From Saccharum officinarum (Eukaryota; Streptophyta; Magnoliopsida; Poales; Poaceae), in NCBI GenBank assembly GCA_020631735.1, contig CM036179.1, positions 21,939,063 through 22,003,062 of the forward strand: DNA of 64,000 nt, given 5' to 3'. A model generated the notes under the pieces. It did not search any database. It saw only the letters and a program-made list of their open reading frames with translations, and was not told where the DNA came from. A program made the translations under genes and the position numbers. Below are positions 1 through 10,935 of this stretch, in pieces. Each line of letters starts with the position of its first letter. The first letter of the stretch is position 1.

Positions 1-1421
1 TTCTCGCGACGTTGTGTTTGATGAGAATATTTACCCGTTTGCCCATCTTTATCCTAATGCCAGTGCTTGGTTAAAATCAGAGATTTTACTTCTTCCACTC
101 TCCCTTCGTAATCCTTCATCCGATCTAGGGGACAACAATTCTTCTTCCTATTCTGGTAATGGTTCCCTATGCAATAACCCCTCTGTTGAGCATGCAGATA
201 CTGGTGAAATTCTACATGGCGAGAACTCAGCGTCAACACAATCAAAGTCGGCTATTAATAGCCAAGATTTCATATTACCTCGTCACTTTCCAATTTTAGC
301 AGGGACCGGCGCACCTCTTCAGGCGGATTCGCATGCCGCGCTGCCAGGATCCCCTCGGATCGCGAGTTGGATCACGCGTCGTCCTCCGCGCCCCTGCTTC
401 CCGTGTCAGCATCCGACTCCGCTGCTCCGAACGCGCCACCTGGTGGCTCCGAACAGCGTCCCGCTTCGACGTTGGGGGCATGGGGGGAGCACGACTGCGA
501 CACCCCCACATCTTCCTCGTTGTCGCCGCTGTCCGGCGCAGCGCCAGAACTAGAGTCACCGCCGCTTGGATCATCTGCACCAGCCAACACTGCGGTTTCT
601 GCTGCACCTTCACAACTGCAGCGGCCTATCACTCGCCTCCAATATGGAATTAGAAAACCCAAAACATACACCGATGGTACGATAAGGTACGGTCAGCTTG
701 CTACTGTATCTGATGAGTCACCTACTTTAGAACATGCATTGGTTGATAAAAATTGGAAACATGCCATGGATGTTGAATTTGATGCATTACACCGAAACAA
801 AACTTGGCACCTAGTTCCACCCTAGAAAGGCAACAAAGTCTGCCAATTCTTACATTCTCCAATGACTGTACATTGGGAAGCAGTCAAAAGAATCCTACGA
901 TATGTACAAGGCACTATTGGTTTGGGTATAAAAATTAGCAAGGCTAATTCTATGCTTGTTAGCGTCTTTTCTGATGCAGATTGGGCTGGCTGTCCTGATG
1001 ATAGACGATCTACGGGAGGCTTTGCCGTGTTCCTTGGCTGCAATCTAATATCTTGGTGTGCAAGAAAGCAGGCAACCGTGTCACGTTCAAGTACTGAAGC
1101 CGAATACAAGTCACTGGCAAATGCCACTACTGAGGTAATGTGGATCCAAAAATTATTTGATGAACTAGCAATACCACATCTCCGAGCAGCTTGTTTATGG
1201 TGTGACAATATTGGGACAAAGTATCTTTCTGCCAATCCAGTCTTTCATGCACGTACAAAACATATTGAAATTGATTATCATTTTGTAAGAGAGCAAGTTG
1301 CAGCCAAGCTCTTGGATATCAGATTCATCAGTACAACTGATCAAATAGCGGATGGGTTCACTAAAGCACTCCCTAAAAAACTAACAATCAAATTCCGGAA
1401 CAATCTCAACTTAACCAATGC
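1..1421 (+). pseudogene. Ty1/Copia retrotransposon pol fragment, reverse transcriptase core deleted
   Basis: This is the 3' half of a Copia polyprotein gene, open at the left window edge. Bases 14-822 encode the stretch between integrase and reverse transcriptase: it starts with FDENIYPFAHLY and ends with [12 protein letters not shown] and a [11 protein letters not shown] block that normally leads into RT. After a stop near 825 the sequence jumps to KVCQFLHSP, so nearly all of RT, including its YVDD box, is absent. RNase H is intact from about 862: [22 protein letters not shown] and [16 protein letters not shown]. The complete Copia at 50438-55295 has the same order with RT present, which shows the deletion. 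The reading frame runs 31 bp into the CACTA element inserted at 1422. The element resumes at 5643 with its polypurine tract and 3' LTR. It is non-functional. Confidence 0.9.
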
Positions 1422-1444
1422 CACTACACCACGACCCTTAAACA

Positions 1445-1700
1445 GCGACTGACTTGAAGTTGTTGTAACGGGTCTACAGCAACCGACGGTCCGTTGCTAA
1501 AAGTTATAGCAACAGACCCTAGCAGTTGTTGTTGAAGCCGTCGTTGTATGTGTACAGCGACGGACTTCATCTTTAGCGACAGACCGTCCATCGCTCCAAC
1601 TTTCGGCAGCAGACAGCGTGTTAGAACTTATAGCAACGGACAATCCAATGCTATAATAGCTTTTAGCAACTGACAGTTTGACAGGCTCAATTGTAAACAA
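1445..1700. repeat. Left subterminal repeats of the CACTA element
   Basis: Several imperfect copies of a 15-bp motif (AGCGACGGACCRTCC and variants beginning AGCAACNGAC) occur at intervals of about 30-40 bp. The same motif recurs at the opposite end (5430-5630). Such clusters are the usual binding sites of CACTA transposases. Confidence 0.8.
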
Positions 1701-2160
1701 ATAAAAAAAAAAAGCTAGTCTGAAGGTATACATTGATTCACGTACACAAGTGATGACATTCAAAAGTGATCATAATATCCATACATTGATTCATGTATCG
1801 AACAAGTACATTATACATGTAATGTCACTAACATCAAACTAGTCCTTGTTTGAAGTATCTCAGGATCAAAGGCAAGGCTAATCCTAGCTGATGTTAAAAA
1901 ATTTAGCATAGCACATGTCATGAAAACCAAAAAAAAACATTGGGCAAAAGCTCAAGATCTGCAACCATACAGCCATTAGGTCTTGACCAACTAATCGGTT
2001 CGTTGCACATCCATAAGTACTATGATCAACTTGCTGTTCATAAGCTCGTAGCAGCATCCAAAAGTTCCTAAAAAATGATAGAATCAGTAGTCTAATAAAG
2101 TACAACTTCCTATGTACAACTTACAAGGGGGCTGAGAAAACACAGTTTCACAAATATACT

Positions 2161-3394
2161 AGCAGGACGGCTGGTGCCCTTGATGCCAGCATGGCTGCAC
2201 AGGAAGAAGTCAAACTCTATAGGGTGGCAAATCTTCGAGTCCACAACAGTACCAGCAATTTGACCCAAACCAAAACAAAGCCCAAAGGGTTCTCTAGTTA
2301 AGTTTCCAAAAGACTGCAGCAGCATGTATATCATTTTCATTTCGAAAACAAGAATTAATACCCACCAGGAAGTATGTTCCCACTCCTGTCGACTGAATTC
2401 TGATCATTGTGGTTGTGTGCCAACAACCTCGTGTGGTGCCGTTTCTGGACCACGATGAAAGTCACCTGTGGTTGGTAATTTGCTTCCAGCAATGCTCATG
2501 CCTAAGGCACACATTAACATCATCAACTATAACTTGCAAGTTGCAACAACCCTATCTGTGTCTCCAAAAGGAAAAGGAAAGAAGAAAGTTACCTTTCGGA
2601 TTGCATCCAGTTCATGCAGTAGAACTTGATAGAACTGCCCTTCACTCACACCATCTCTATCAAAGGTAACCACATTAATTGGCCAATGCTTCGAGTAACT
2701 AGCCAGTTGTAGCAGTTCAAATGCAAAGTCTTGTAGGAAATCACACGCACACACCTGTAGAATAGTATCCTCTGAGGCTTTTGACCAGTTGATCTTTTGA
2801 AGGATATAAGAAGCTCCCTGCAAATGTGGAGCTGCATGTATTACTTTACTTGTGCTCTAGGTAAAAGGACAAAAGGAGAGGGGGCTTGCTGGCATACCTG
2901 ATCATGCCACTACAAATGGTTCCTTTCCGTGGATCATGTGTGACCTTATACAGATCCTCTATTAACTCTTGCCTATGAGATTGAGCAGAAACTAAACCAG
3001 CATACTTTGTCACCTCAGGCCAATCTTGGGAAGCCACAACCTGCACGGTTATACAAACAATGAAACATTTGTCAGTGTATGTGCGAACGAACAGTCACAA
3101 AACTTGAGTTCAACAGTTCAACTTACAGTAGCAATGGAAGGGCTGCTATCTTCACCAGGATCAGGATGGGTCACATCAGCACCAAATATGATGGTAGGCC
3201 TGTCAGTCACCAAAGGAATGCGTCTTGACACTGCATCAGCCAGCACTGTGTTCCTTCCTCCTTTGAAAACAAATAAAATTTTCTTTTTGGACTTGGCAAC
3301 TGAAAAAAATAGAACACAGACAAAAGCATAGTCGATAGAAAACCAACCTTGACATTTATCTGCAGAGCGAGATTTGCAGTATTTGTTTGTTCAT
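2161..3394 (-). pseudogene. Captured Argonaute (AGO1-clade) PIWI-domain fragment, seven exons
   Basis: Seven exons in Argonaute order lie on the minus strand: 3344-3394, 3127-3260, 2898-3040, 2755-2817, 2593-2656, 2366-2501 and about 2161-2252. Most introns keep GT/AG borders (for example GTAAGT after 3127). Diagnostic strings are [84 protein letters not shown] and [12 protein letters not shown]. Two catalytic aspartates of the PIWI slicer site (GADVTHP and RDGVSEG) are present, but the fragment stops before the final catalytic residue. MID, PAZ and N domains are absent. Lesions: one extra base in exon 1, a TGA in place of a conserved codon early in exon 6, and TG instead of AG at the exon 7 acceptor. 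It cannot encode an active slicer. The parent is a host AGO1-type gene elsewhere; the clade call is by motif recall. Confidence 0.9.
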
Positions 3395-3399
3395 CTGAG

Positions 3400-5430
3400 A
3401 CATAGTACATACATAGGTATCTTATTAGCAAAGTATAAAACTACTACTGATAGTTAGGCAAAAACACAGTAGAATTAATACTGTGGCTTTACTGATTGAA
3501 CGACATTTTAACACAAGCCAAAAATTCGACTGGAGGGTCAATAGCTAGAAAAATAATTATCTGAACATGAATGCCCAGCAAAACTCTAGTCAAAGTGCGC
3601 TGTGAAGAGAAATTGATCAAGTGGACGGCACCTTAAAAAAAATTCATGTTTCTGAACAGAACAATTTATGCATAAGGAAATACAAGGGGATTAAATAGTC
3701 CCTTAATATTGTCTGACCAGGACATGTAAACTGGCATGGAGTCTGTAATGTCTGCTGCCACAGGCTGCAACAACCGAGCTTAGCTATGATGACTAATATA
3801 AAAATAGAATGCAATATACACCTAAAACTGTAGCTTTCAGCAGCACCTAAACAATCAATCTAGTGCATTTCAGTGACCTCATTTTGAGTTGGTTCAGATA
3901 CGACATTGGTGTTTAAACTGAGCACTAAATCCAGCGCATTCTAGGCATTCTCACTTTTTGGTGGATTCCTCTGACTTCTTCAAGTTTGTCTGCCAAGTGA
4001 ATTAGCTTACTGAAGTTAAGCATATTTGTGGCTTGCAACCTGTTCCTGGAGGCAGAACTACAAAAAGTAAGTTAACGATTCCAGCTACCAGCAAGAAGTA
4101 AAAATACAGACTGATCACTATCTAGTAGTCATCAAAAAAGAATTGTGTAAACAATTCTGTATATTCAGTTAAAGAGCATATGAAATAGGGACATTAATGT
4201 ACTCTTTTTAACTTGTAATTCAGGAGCCCGCTTTAAACTACTCTGTTATTTTTTTCTTCTATTTCATAATCATTTTTTATGCCCTTGGACTGATATAGTT
4301 TGCAACAATGCGCACTATGCAAGAATTGTGAATAAGATCAAGTTCACAGGCGCACTATGCAAGATATTTTAAAAAGACTGCTCTAATCAAAGGGATGTTC
4401 ACATCTGATTTGGGACACAAGCTTGCCAATCACTAAATTCCATGAAAGTTCAGACTTCATAACAGATCAAATTAACAAATTAATTAATAGATTTACAGCC
4501 ATGCATTATACTACTAAATACAGTTTAATTTTCTTCATGTCGTGCATATCTATGGAATCCAGTGCCACTGCCACACATGTATTCCCCACAGATCCAAAGG
4601 GACGGTCCTCCCAACAGTGGTAGGCAAACTAAAAGGGAAGCCTGAGCAAAGCAATACTTTATTTCAGATTGAGGGAGAGCTATGAAGGAATCGAAGACAT
4701 ACCTGCTTCTCCACAGTCGTGGGCAAAGCATGAAGAGGTGTCGTGATTCTCGTGGCGCCCCTATGTAGTTGAGGCTCCGGGCGGTGAAGGACCTCGCGCA
4801 GGACGAGCAGGCTTCCAGCGACTCCTTGTCTACCGGTCACAGCCGCACATGGGTGAGGGAGGGGTCCGTCACGGACCTTGCGACTCCACCTCGCGCGCTG
4901 CCCCTTGATCAGACCACGACAACCATGGATTTGCATCGAGGCAAGGCAGGAAGTGGCTCTGGCTAGATCTGGAGGAGGCAAGTGTTGCCAGCCAGATCTA
5001 CAGCCACGAGAGGAGGCGAAACCCTAATGAATCCGGCACCGATTCGGAGCTGTAGGTGAGATGAGTGGCGTCGGCGTCGCGGAACGCACCGGCGGCGACT
5101 AGGGCGGCCGCGGGGCAACGAAGGTGGAGGGCAGGGGCCTGAGGAGAGAGATGCGGGGGAGAAGAGAGAGAGGAGAGGAGAGGAGAGTTGATTGCTGAGG
5201 ACCACGGGCGTGAGACGAGAGTGAGGTAACGAGCTCGATTCCGACGGGGGCAGGCAGCCGGCGGGGGCGGCCGGCAGGCGGGTGCGCCAGTGCGCCAGGC
5301 GAGTGCGTGGATAGAACGCTAGGAGAGGTGGAGTTGCTGTGTATTGGTCTGTGGGGTGACTTAGGGTTTGTCATTTTGGGCCAAAATTACTGTGGAAAGG
5401 GCCCAAATACAGGGCACCAATGGAAAATTT
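3400..5430. other. Remaining CACTA interior, origin unassigned
   Basis: The part to about 4600 is AT-rich and intron-like, with no long reading frame. From about 4690 to 5390 it becomes GC-rich, with a purine-rich GA run near 5150-5190. The GC-rich part could be a captured first exon and promoter, read on the minus strand, but I recognise no protein in it. Confidence 0.4.
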
Positions 5431-5630
5431 GTTTAGCGACGGACCATCCGATGCTGTTACTGATGTATAGCGACTGATGGTCCAACGTAAAAGAAAAAAA
5501 TTATAGCAACGGACCATCCATCGCCGTACTCAATTTTAGCAACTGACTGTCCTTCACAAACCTTTAGCGACTCACCGTCCAACGCTGATTATCAACTTTT
5601 AGCAACTGCAGTCAGATGCTATTTAAGGGT
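5430..5630. repeat. Right subterminal repeats of the CACTA element
   Basis: Five or more copies of the AGCGACGGACCATCC-type motif lie in mixed orientation, mirroring the left end at 1445-1700. Confidence 0.8.
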
Positions 5631-5642
5631 TGTGGTGTAGTG

Positions 5643-5945
5643 TGTGTTGTGATTGATGGGGGGTGTTAAGATACTTGACTCCTATTCACATGGATCTCAT
5701 ACTTGACTCCTATTCACATGGATCCCATGGACTCGGTGTGTATACTCATGGTAGAAGTTAGAAGATAAATATAGTGATTATGCAGGTGTACATGCCGTGA
5801 GTTAGTATAGAATTGACTACTGTAATTAGCTCCTAGGAGAGTGGATCAACCTTATACCATGCAACTCTTGTAAAGCCACGGTGGGGGCTATTCCCACCTA
5901 TATAACATGGAACCGTGAGAGGCCAAGAAAGGCAATCACGTTACA
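5643..5945 (+). mobile_element. 3' end of the interrupted Copia: polypurine tract and 3' LTR
   Basis: Directly after the CACTA end comes a purine run (ATGGGGGG, 5656-5663) and then TGTTAAGATACTTGACTCC at 5664, a typical polypurine tract to LTR transition. The LTR holds a 30-bp direct repeat (5669-5728) and a TATA-like CTATATAACA near 5900. I place its end at CACGTTACA (5945), giving about 282 bp. That end is uncertain because the 5' LTR lies outside the window. Confidence 0.7.
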
Positions 5946-6590
5946 CCATTTTTACTGAGCCCACCATGTAGCCTTGCCTTGCACCTGCCGCAGACATGGC
6001 CATACAAAGCTCCACCCCCTCGAGTACTTCATTTGAAAGCACACGGCAGGAGCTCCTGCATTTGTTAGATCTACATGCATTGGATTGGATGTGTCACACC
6101 AAGAAGAACGAGTAAAGAGCATGTGTGCATGGTGGATTCAATCACCTCATTTGGCGACGAGGGGTGCTCTTGTGCTCCAAGTCTAGGTGCCTTGTGAAAT
6201 TCACCCTAGGAGTCGATGCAACATTGTCATCATTATGGTGTCACGGAATGCTAACTTTAAAATACTTCAAGAGAGTAAAAACATATGGGAAGAGTCTAAG
6301 CTAAGTTGCATAAAAATCAAAGAATACATTTGACGTGTAATTTGCTTCGGTCACGTTGCTAGTTATATCATTAAAAAGTACGGATGGGCTTACCATGAAT
6401 CCTGATTTCACTTGGCCAACATAATTTGTAGAGCGTGGATTTGTGTACACACGGGTATAGTTTTTTTAAGGAATACACGTGGGTATAGTTGCCCAGCCAT
6501 ATGATTGACAGCCCGATGATACCGTTGGAGATTCATCCTGAAGTTAATGGTGTCTTTTTTTTCCGCTCAGGCCATCCTCCATTTCCATTT
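5946..6590. other. No recognisable gene
   Basis: Mixed-composition DNA with only short reading frames; no repeat or domain recognised. Confidence 0.5.
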
Positions 6591-6727
6591 AAGGCCTTGA
6601 ATGTGCATGTATTCATTTAAATCCACATGTATTGAAATGGATTGGAGTGGAATTAAACTAAATTTCATTCTATTTCACTTCAATACATGTAGATTGTGGT
6701 GGATACACATGCATCCAAACAAGGTCT
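6591..6727. mobile_element. MITE, about 137 bp
   Basis: The left end AAGGCCTTGAATGTGCATG and the right end, whose reverse complement is GACCTTGTTTGGATGCATG, are inverted relatives. Further inward ACATGTATTGAAATGG pairs with an inverted copy near 6675-6690. Size and the GGCCTTG terminus fit a grass MITE; the superfamily is not assigned. Confidence 0.65.
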
Positions 6728-7209
6728 AAAGATAAATGGAAATACATGAGATTGTTCAGATAGACAGAAAAAGAAAGTTCAGGACCAGACCCCTAACCAA
6801 AACCAACCCAGCGACCAACATCTCTGATTATTACGACGTCATTCCTAAAATAGAACACGTCTTGAACATGGCAGGTACTCAATCGCTTATGAGCGCGGCC
6901 ACCCCAAAACGGATCACTTTAACATGGAACAATGGGATGCTAGCTACATGTTGAATACATGAACTAAGTGTGATGGTCATTTATAATTTTTTGGGTAGTG
7001 GATAGAACAGAACACATGAACTAGCTGTGAAGGTCATTTTTTGGGTGTGAGCTGAGCTTATATTAATACTAGATGCGTGAATAACACAATAAAAAACAGA
7101 TGAGCTACCCGGCGTCGGATGTAAGGACACATCTTTCAACATATATAAATGGTTAGGCTAGCCAAAGATAATTTGTTGGCCTTTTCAAGCCATTTCTTCT
7201 CAAATATTA

Positions 7210-7325
7210 GTTTGCAATGTATGCTTGCATGCTTGTTGTGAGATACTGGAGGCAAACAAGTCGAATAGTTTGCAATATATGCTTGCACGCTTGTTGTGAG
7301 ATACTGGAGGCAAACAAGTCGAATT
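7210..7325. repeat. 58-bp tandem duplication
   Basis: Two adjacent copies (7210-7267 and 7268-7325) begin GTTTGCAAT and end GGCAAACAAGTCGAAT, differing at a few bases. The rest of 6730-7585 shows no gene. Confidence 0.9.
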
Positions 7326-7590
7326 GGTGTTACTATGTATAATGAGAAAGAAGCATTGTTAGATTTGGTGGAGAAGGCACAATTAGATTTTTTGTTTTGT
7401 ATTTGCCCCGAGGTTTTGGCTTTGTATATGGCAAATGAACACATTACTATTGTGTAATCGCTTTTGCATTGGTTGCTACCTATTAGAGTCCACTTTAGTT
7501 AATAGAAATCTCTATTAAATAAGTTTGGTCAATCAGTTATATGGAAGGTGAATCTTTCTTCAAATGATGTTAAGGCAAGGCTGATTTTTT

Positions 7591-7971
7591 TTTCAATTGA
7601 GCCTTTTTTTGTCAAAATTTTACGTTTATACCCCTGGGCGTCAAAAACCCATCTTGGACTATTTTCTCAGCGCCGTGACCTACGACACCGAGGTAATAGG
7701 TCTCGGCGTCATAGCTCATAGCTCCGAGGTAGAAGGCTAGGATTGGCGCCATGATCTACAACGCCGTGAATTGTGGCCCGAGGTCTGGCCACGTTAGCGC
7801 CACATCGCTAGCCACGCAATCCCTGGCCTCCTACCTCGGCGCCATGACCTATGGCGCCGAGGTAGCCAAGACGTGTTACCTCGACGCCGCCGAGAAAGGG
7901 GTCCAAAGATGAGTTTTGGATGTCCAGAGGTATAAATGTAAAATTTTAATAAAAAAGGGCTCAGTTGCAAA
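7591..7971. mobile_element. Inverted-repeat transposable element, about 380 bp
   Basis: The first and last 70-80 bp are inverted repeats: TCAATTGAGCC through ACCCATCTTGGAC at the left pairs with GTCCAAAGATGAG through GGCTCAGTTGCAA at the right. The interior is GC-rich with repeated CTCGGCGCC motifs and a perfect palindrome at 7832-7864. There is no coding capacity. It fits a MITE or small MULE derivative; the target duplication is not clear. Confidence 0.7.
7832..7864. repeat. Perfect 14-bp inverted repeat (hairpin)
   Basis: TACCTCGGCGCCAT, a 5-nt spacer, then ATGGCGCCGAGGTA. The arms match perfectly and lie in the middle of the 7.6-kb inverted-repeat element. Confidence 0.95.
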
Positions 7972-8055
7972 AAAAAAAAAATTTGGTAAGGCACATACTA
8001 GCTAGTAAAATTGACTACAATATCATATTATTTTTTTGGGACTTGCTATATCCCA

Positions 8056-8088
8056 GTCGCTTGGGTTTTTGGGAAAAACCCAGGCGAC
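8056..8088. repeat. Left hairpin of the putative gene-capturing element
   Basis: Fifteen-base arms with one T-G wobble surround a GGG loop. The stem sequence GTCGCYTGGG matches the hairpin at 18763-18795. Confidence 0.85.
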
Positions 8089-8990
8089 GTCCTTGACCAT
8101 TGGATGAAGATCCAAGGGTCAGATCTGTTTCTGTTGTCTCTGTCCCTGTTTCTATCACTGTGTGTACAAACAGGTCCACGAATAAACCCGCAAACCCACC
8201 CCAGCCGGACATCGGGCCCGCCAAACCATAACAGGCGCATGATCCGATACCTGTTAGCTCCGGTTGGTGCTCATTTAAGCCAAAAATGACACTACCAGCC
8301 CAATAAACCGACATAAAAGCACACGCAGAAAATTACAATGGTGCCATTGCACCCTCCAGCAAGAAACACATGCCGATTGAATCTGGATCCAGAAAATTAC
8401 AAAACAAGAGTATGAAAATTGCACCCTTCAAATACTGCAAATACTACATGTTATTACTGCAATTATACTGTATATGTATATAATTAGAAAACTAGCTCAT
8501 GCATGTGAACCCTAGTGCAAGTTTACCACTTATAATAATCTTAGGTGCATCTTCTCATTTCAACTGTTAGTTGTTCTTGTACCCTTCCATTATAGCTCTA
8601 TATTATCAAAACATCCACAAACTTCATAGAACTCGAAGAAGTATTCAGTTCTGTAGATTGCAAAGAATGGTACAGAAGTTAAGTAAATGAAAACCTATAG
8701 AACAAGTGAAGAACTAAACCTAGCATCAAAGTGCCTAATAAGTTACAAATTGATGTAAGGACTTACAGTAAGTCCAGCATTTTCTAGTCATACTATTAAA
8801 AACAGAAATCACAATTAACACTAAACCAAGCCTACGAGTAGTGTTGAAAGTCAAATTTAGACAGACACGATACTGAAATTTAGGAACAGAGTGGGTGCTG
8901 TGAGAACTGTCAGTGTGTGACTGTGCATTACTAATGATTCCTTTTGTTCAACACTGAAAATATACCCAGAGCCAGGAAAAAAGGTACGTT
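8089..8990. other. No recognisable gene
   Basis: A short GC-rich part (8089-8290) is followed by AT-rich DNA. The latter part may be intron or 3' flank of the transporter fragment that follows on the minus strand. Confidence 0.4.
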
Positions 8991-8994
8991 ACCA

Positions 8995-10505
8995 AGGATA
9001 GAGAAGAAAATCATGAAGCATGTAGATATCTGGACCACTCTCTGGCTACAAACATGTGTCAAAGCAAGCAAACCAGCATTCTCACTGCAAATATCAAAAC
9101 AAATGATTATTGATTAGAGAAGAACAGTATCCCAAGCAATTAGAGCTAGTTTCACTACATAATTACATTACACTTACACTGACACTACAATTCCATTAGC
9201 TGTCCCAAAAAATGCACCTAGAAAAGTACCAATGCCCTGTAGAATTGCAAACAATGATACAGATTTATAGCCATGAAAAAAGTAACAAAATGATGATTCT
9301 GGTTGACGAAAATCAAGTCAGTTACTTGCCAACCAATGCCACAACCAAGAACTGAAGGAGGTATCATATTCGCGCTTGCACATCTTGACACAGCAATGAA
9401 GGTCCCAGTTGACACTTATTTTTCAAATTTGGGTAAAGTTGCAGAGACAAATCTCTACAAGAGCAACAAATGCAGCCACCATCACTACAAATGATTCGCC
9501 GACATCAAATGTTGGGGCCCCCATTGGAAAGGGTATGTGACACTAATCCTACAAAAAATAATATTGTTAGTACAGTCAGAATAGAGGTACAAAAAATGTT
9601 ACAACCACAACCAAGAACTAAAGGAGGTACATCTACTTCTGTAAGAAATTTAATAAATCAAGGACCAAAAGCACAAGATAATGAAATAGTAACGAACTCC
9701 TTACCAAGAAGCTCCACCAAAATTAGTCCGGAGCGGTCAACACGGCAATGGACTTGTCTTTGTTCAGTCATTCTTGTATCCACCGTTAACTTTAAGAATG
9801 CATGCATACATCCATACAATCGCAATTGTGAAAATCACAGAAAACTGGTCCGACATAGGCTTTGCGGCAAGGACAACATGAGGTAAATAGTGCACACAAG
9901 ACAAAAACATCAGTACATGAGTTCAGCTGTAATGTGTAGATGTATATGGAGAGATATAACAATGGACTCTATACCTGAGAAAATATGAGCATTAGAATTA
10001 TTTCTGGAAGCCCAATTTCTACACACTTAGCAACCTGAAGCCAAATGGATCTTAGAGTCAGTAGGAATAGGAACAATTAAAAAAGAAACAATGCGACAGC
10101 CACATCAAAAATACCGAATTAGTATCACGATAATGCATACCCCTGGAAAACGAAGCTCATATAGCCCAAACCCAGCTAGCGAGAGCAGAGGTACAGCAGA
10201 CAATGGGCTTAGCAATCTGTGAAAGAGGTGAGAACTCTATAAATGCACAAACTGATTTTACAAAAGCAGCTTGGTGTGTGATACCAATTAGAAGTCAGAA
10301 AGGAGGCATGTCAACAGATAGTTGAGCCTTTTTGACATCACAATTCACAAACTAGCTGGCCGTCAAATCTCGAAATTCAAAACATGGAGAGGTGATTGAT
10401 TTACTCACGTTTTCACCTCCCATCTGGGGAACAGGCGCTTGGTATGATGATAGATGTGCCCAGCATCACAATGTAGTGCTAGAATCCAAGGATGATGGCC
10501 TTAGC
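8995..10505 (-). pseudogene. Nucleobase-ascorbate transporter (NAT) gene fragment, at least eight exons
   Basis: Minus-strand exon pieces follow NAT order from high to low coordinate: VMLGTSIIIPSA (about 10420-10505), LSPLSAVPLLSLAGFGLYEL (10145-10222), VAKCVEIGLPEIIL (9974-10036), SDQFSVIFTIAIVWMYA (9706-9885), GAPTFDVGESFVVMVAAFVA (9450-9535), STGTFIAVSRCASA (9326-9415), GIGTFLGAFFGTANGIVVSV (9181-9240) and SENAGLLALTHV to FMIFFSILG (8995-9092). NAT proteins are multi-pass membrane carriers for uracil, xanthine, uric acid or ascorbate; the strings match their membrane helices and loops. In-frame stops (after AIILGF and after GGYKND) and base indels show that it is dead. N- and C-terminal parts are missing. 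It lies inside the hairpin-bounded element. Confidence 0.85.
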
Positions 10506-10639
10506 TGCATGTTTCAGATTATATAGGTCAGGTGAAAGGCACCAAGTCAAAATCAGGACCACTACCGGTGTGAACAACATCAACATCAGCACAAATCACA
10601 ATTAACAAACTATAATTTATCCTAAACAACGACAAATAT

Positions 10640-10935
10640 CTAAAATATGTCGGCACAAATCAGAAGTAACATTTCTTTTCTATCATAAGCTAAGTACAAA
10701 AATATGGTGTGTGCGCTAGCACAAATCAGAATAAATAAAGGATAAGGTGTGTTAGCACAAATCACAACAAACATTTTTTCTATGAAAGGGAAAGGACAAA
10801 AATTTCATGTGGGCCAGCACAAATCACAATAAACAAAGGAAAAATTGTGTTAGCACAAATCACAAGAAACAATTTATTTTCTATGAAAGGACAAGGAAAA
10901 AAATGTGGTTTATGCTGGCACAAATCACAATAAAC
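10640..10935. repeat. Tandem array, period about 100 bp (array 1)
   Basis: The segment CACAAATCAnAA followed by TTTTCTATgaaAGG and a GTGTG stretch recurs with TAT anchors at 10681, 10781 and 10882. A related array lies at 14690-15035. Confidence 0.85.

Larger units (their letters stand above)
1422..5642. mobile_element. CACTA (En/Spm) DNA transposon, non-autonomous, carrying host gene fragments
   Basis: The left end reads CACTACACCACGACCCTTAA and the right end is the reverse complement of CACTACACCACAACCCTTAA, so the terminal inverted repeats match almost perfectly. Flanking triplets are TGC (1419-1421) and TGT (5643-5645), a near-match for the 3-bp target duplication of this superfamily. 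Both subterminal regions (about 1445-1700 and 5430-5630) hold many copies of a motif like AGCGACGGACCRTCC in both orientations, as expected for transposase-binding repeats. No TNP1/TNP2-like transposase is visible, so it would need help in trans. Its cargo includes an antisense Argonaute fragment (2161-3394). It sits inside the end of a Copia pol gene, so it is the younger insertion. Confidence 0.92.

Noticed and set aside
2161..3394. Functional host Argonaute gene
   Set aside because: Only part of PIWI is present, with a frameshift, an in-frame stop and a damaged splice site, all inside a CACTA element.
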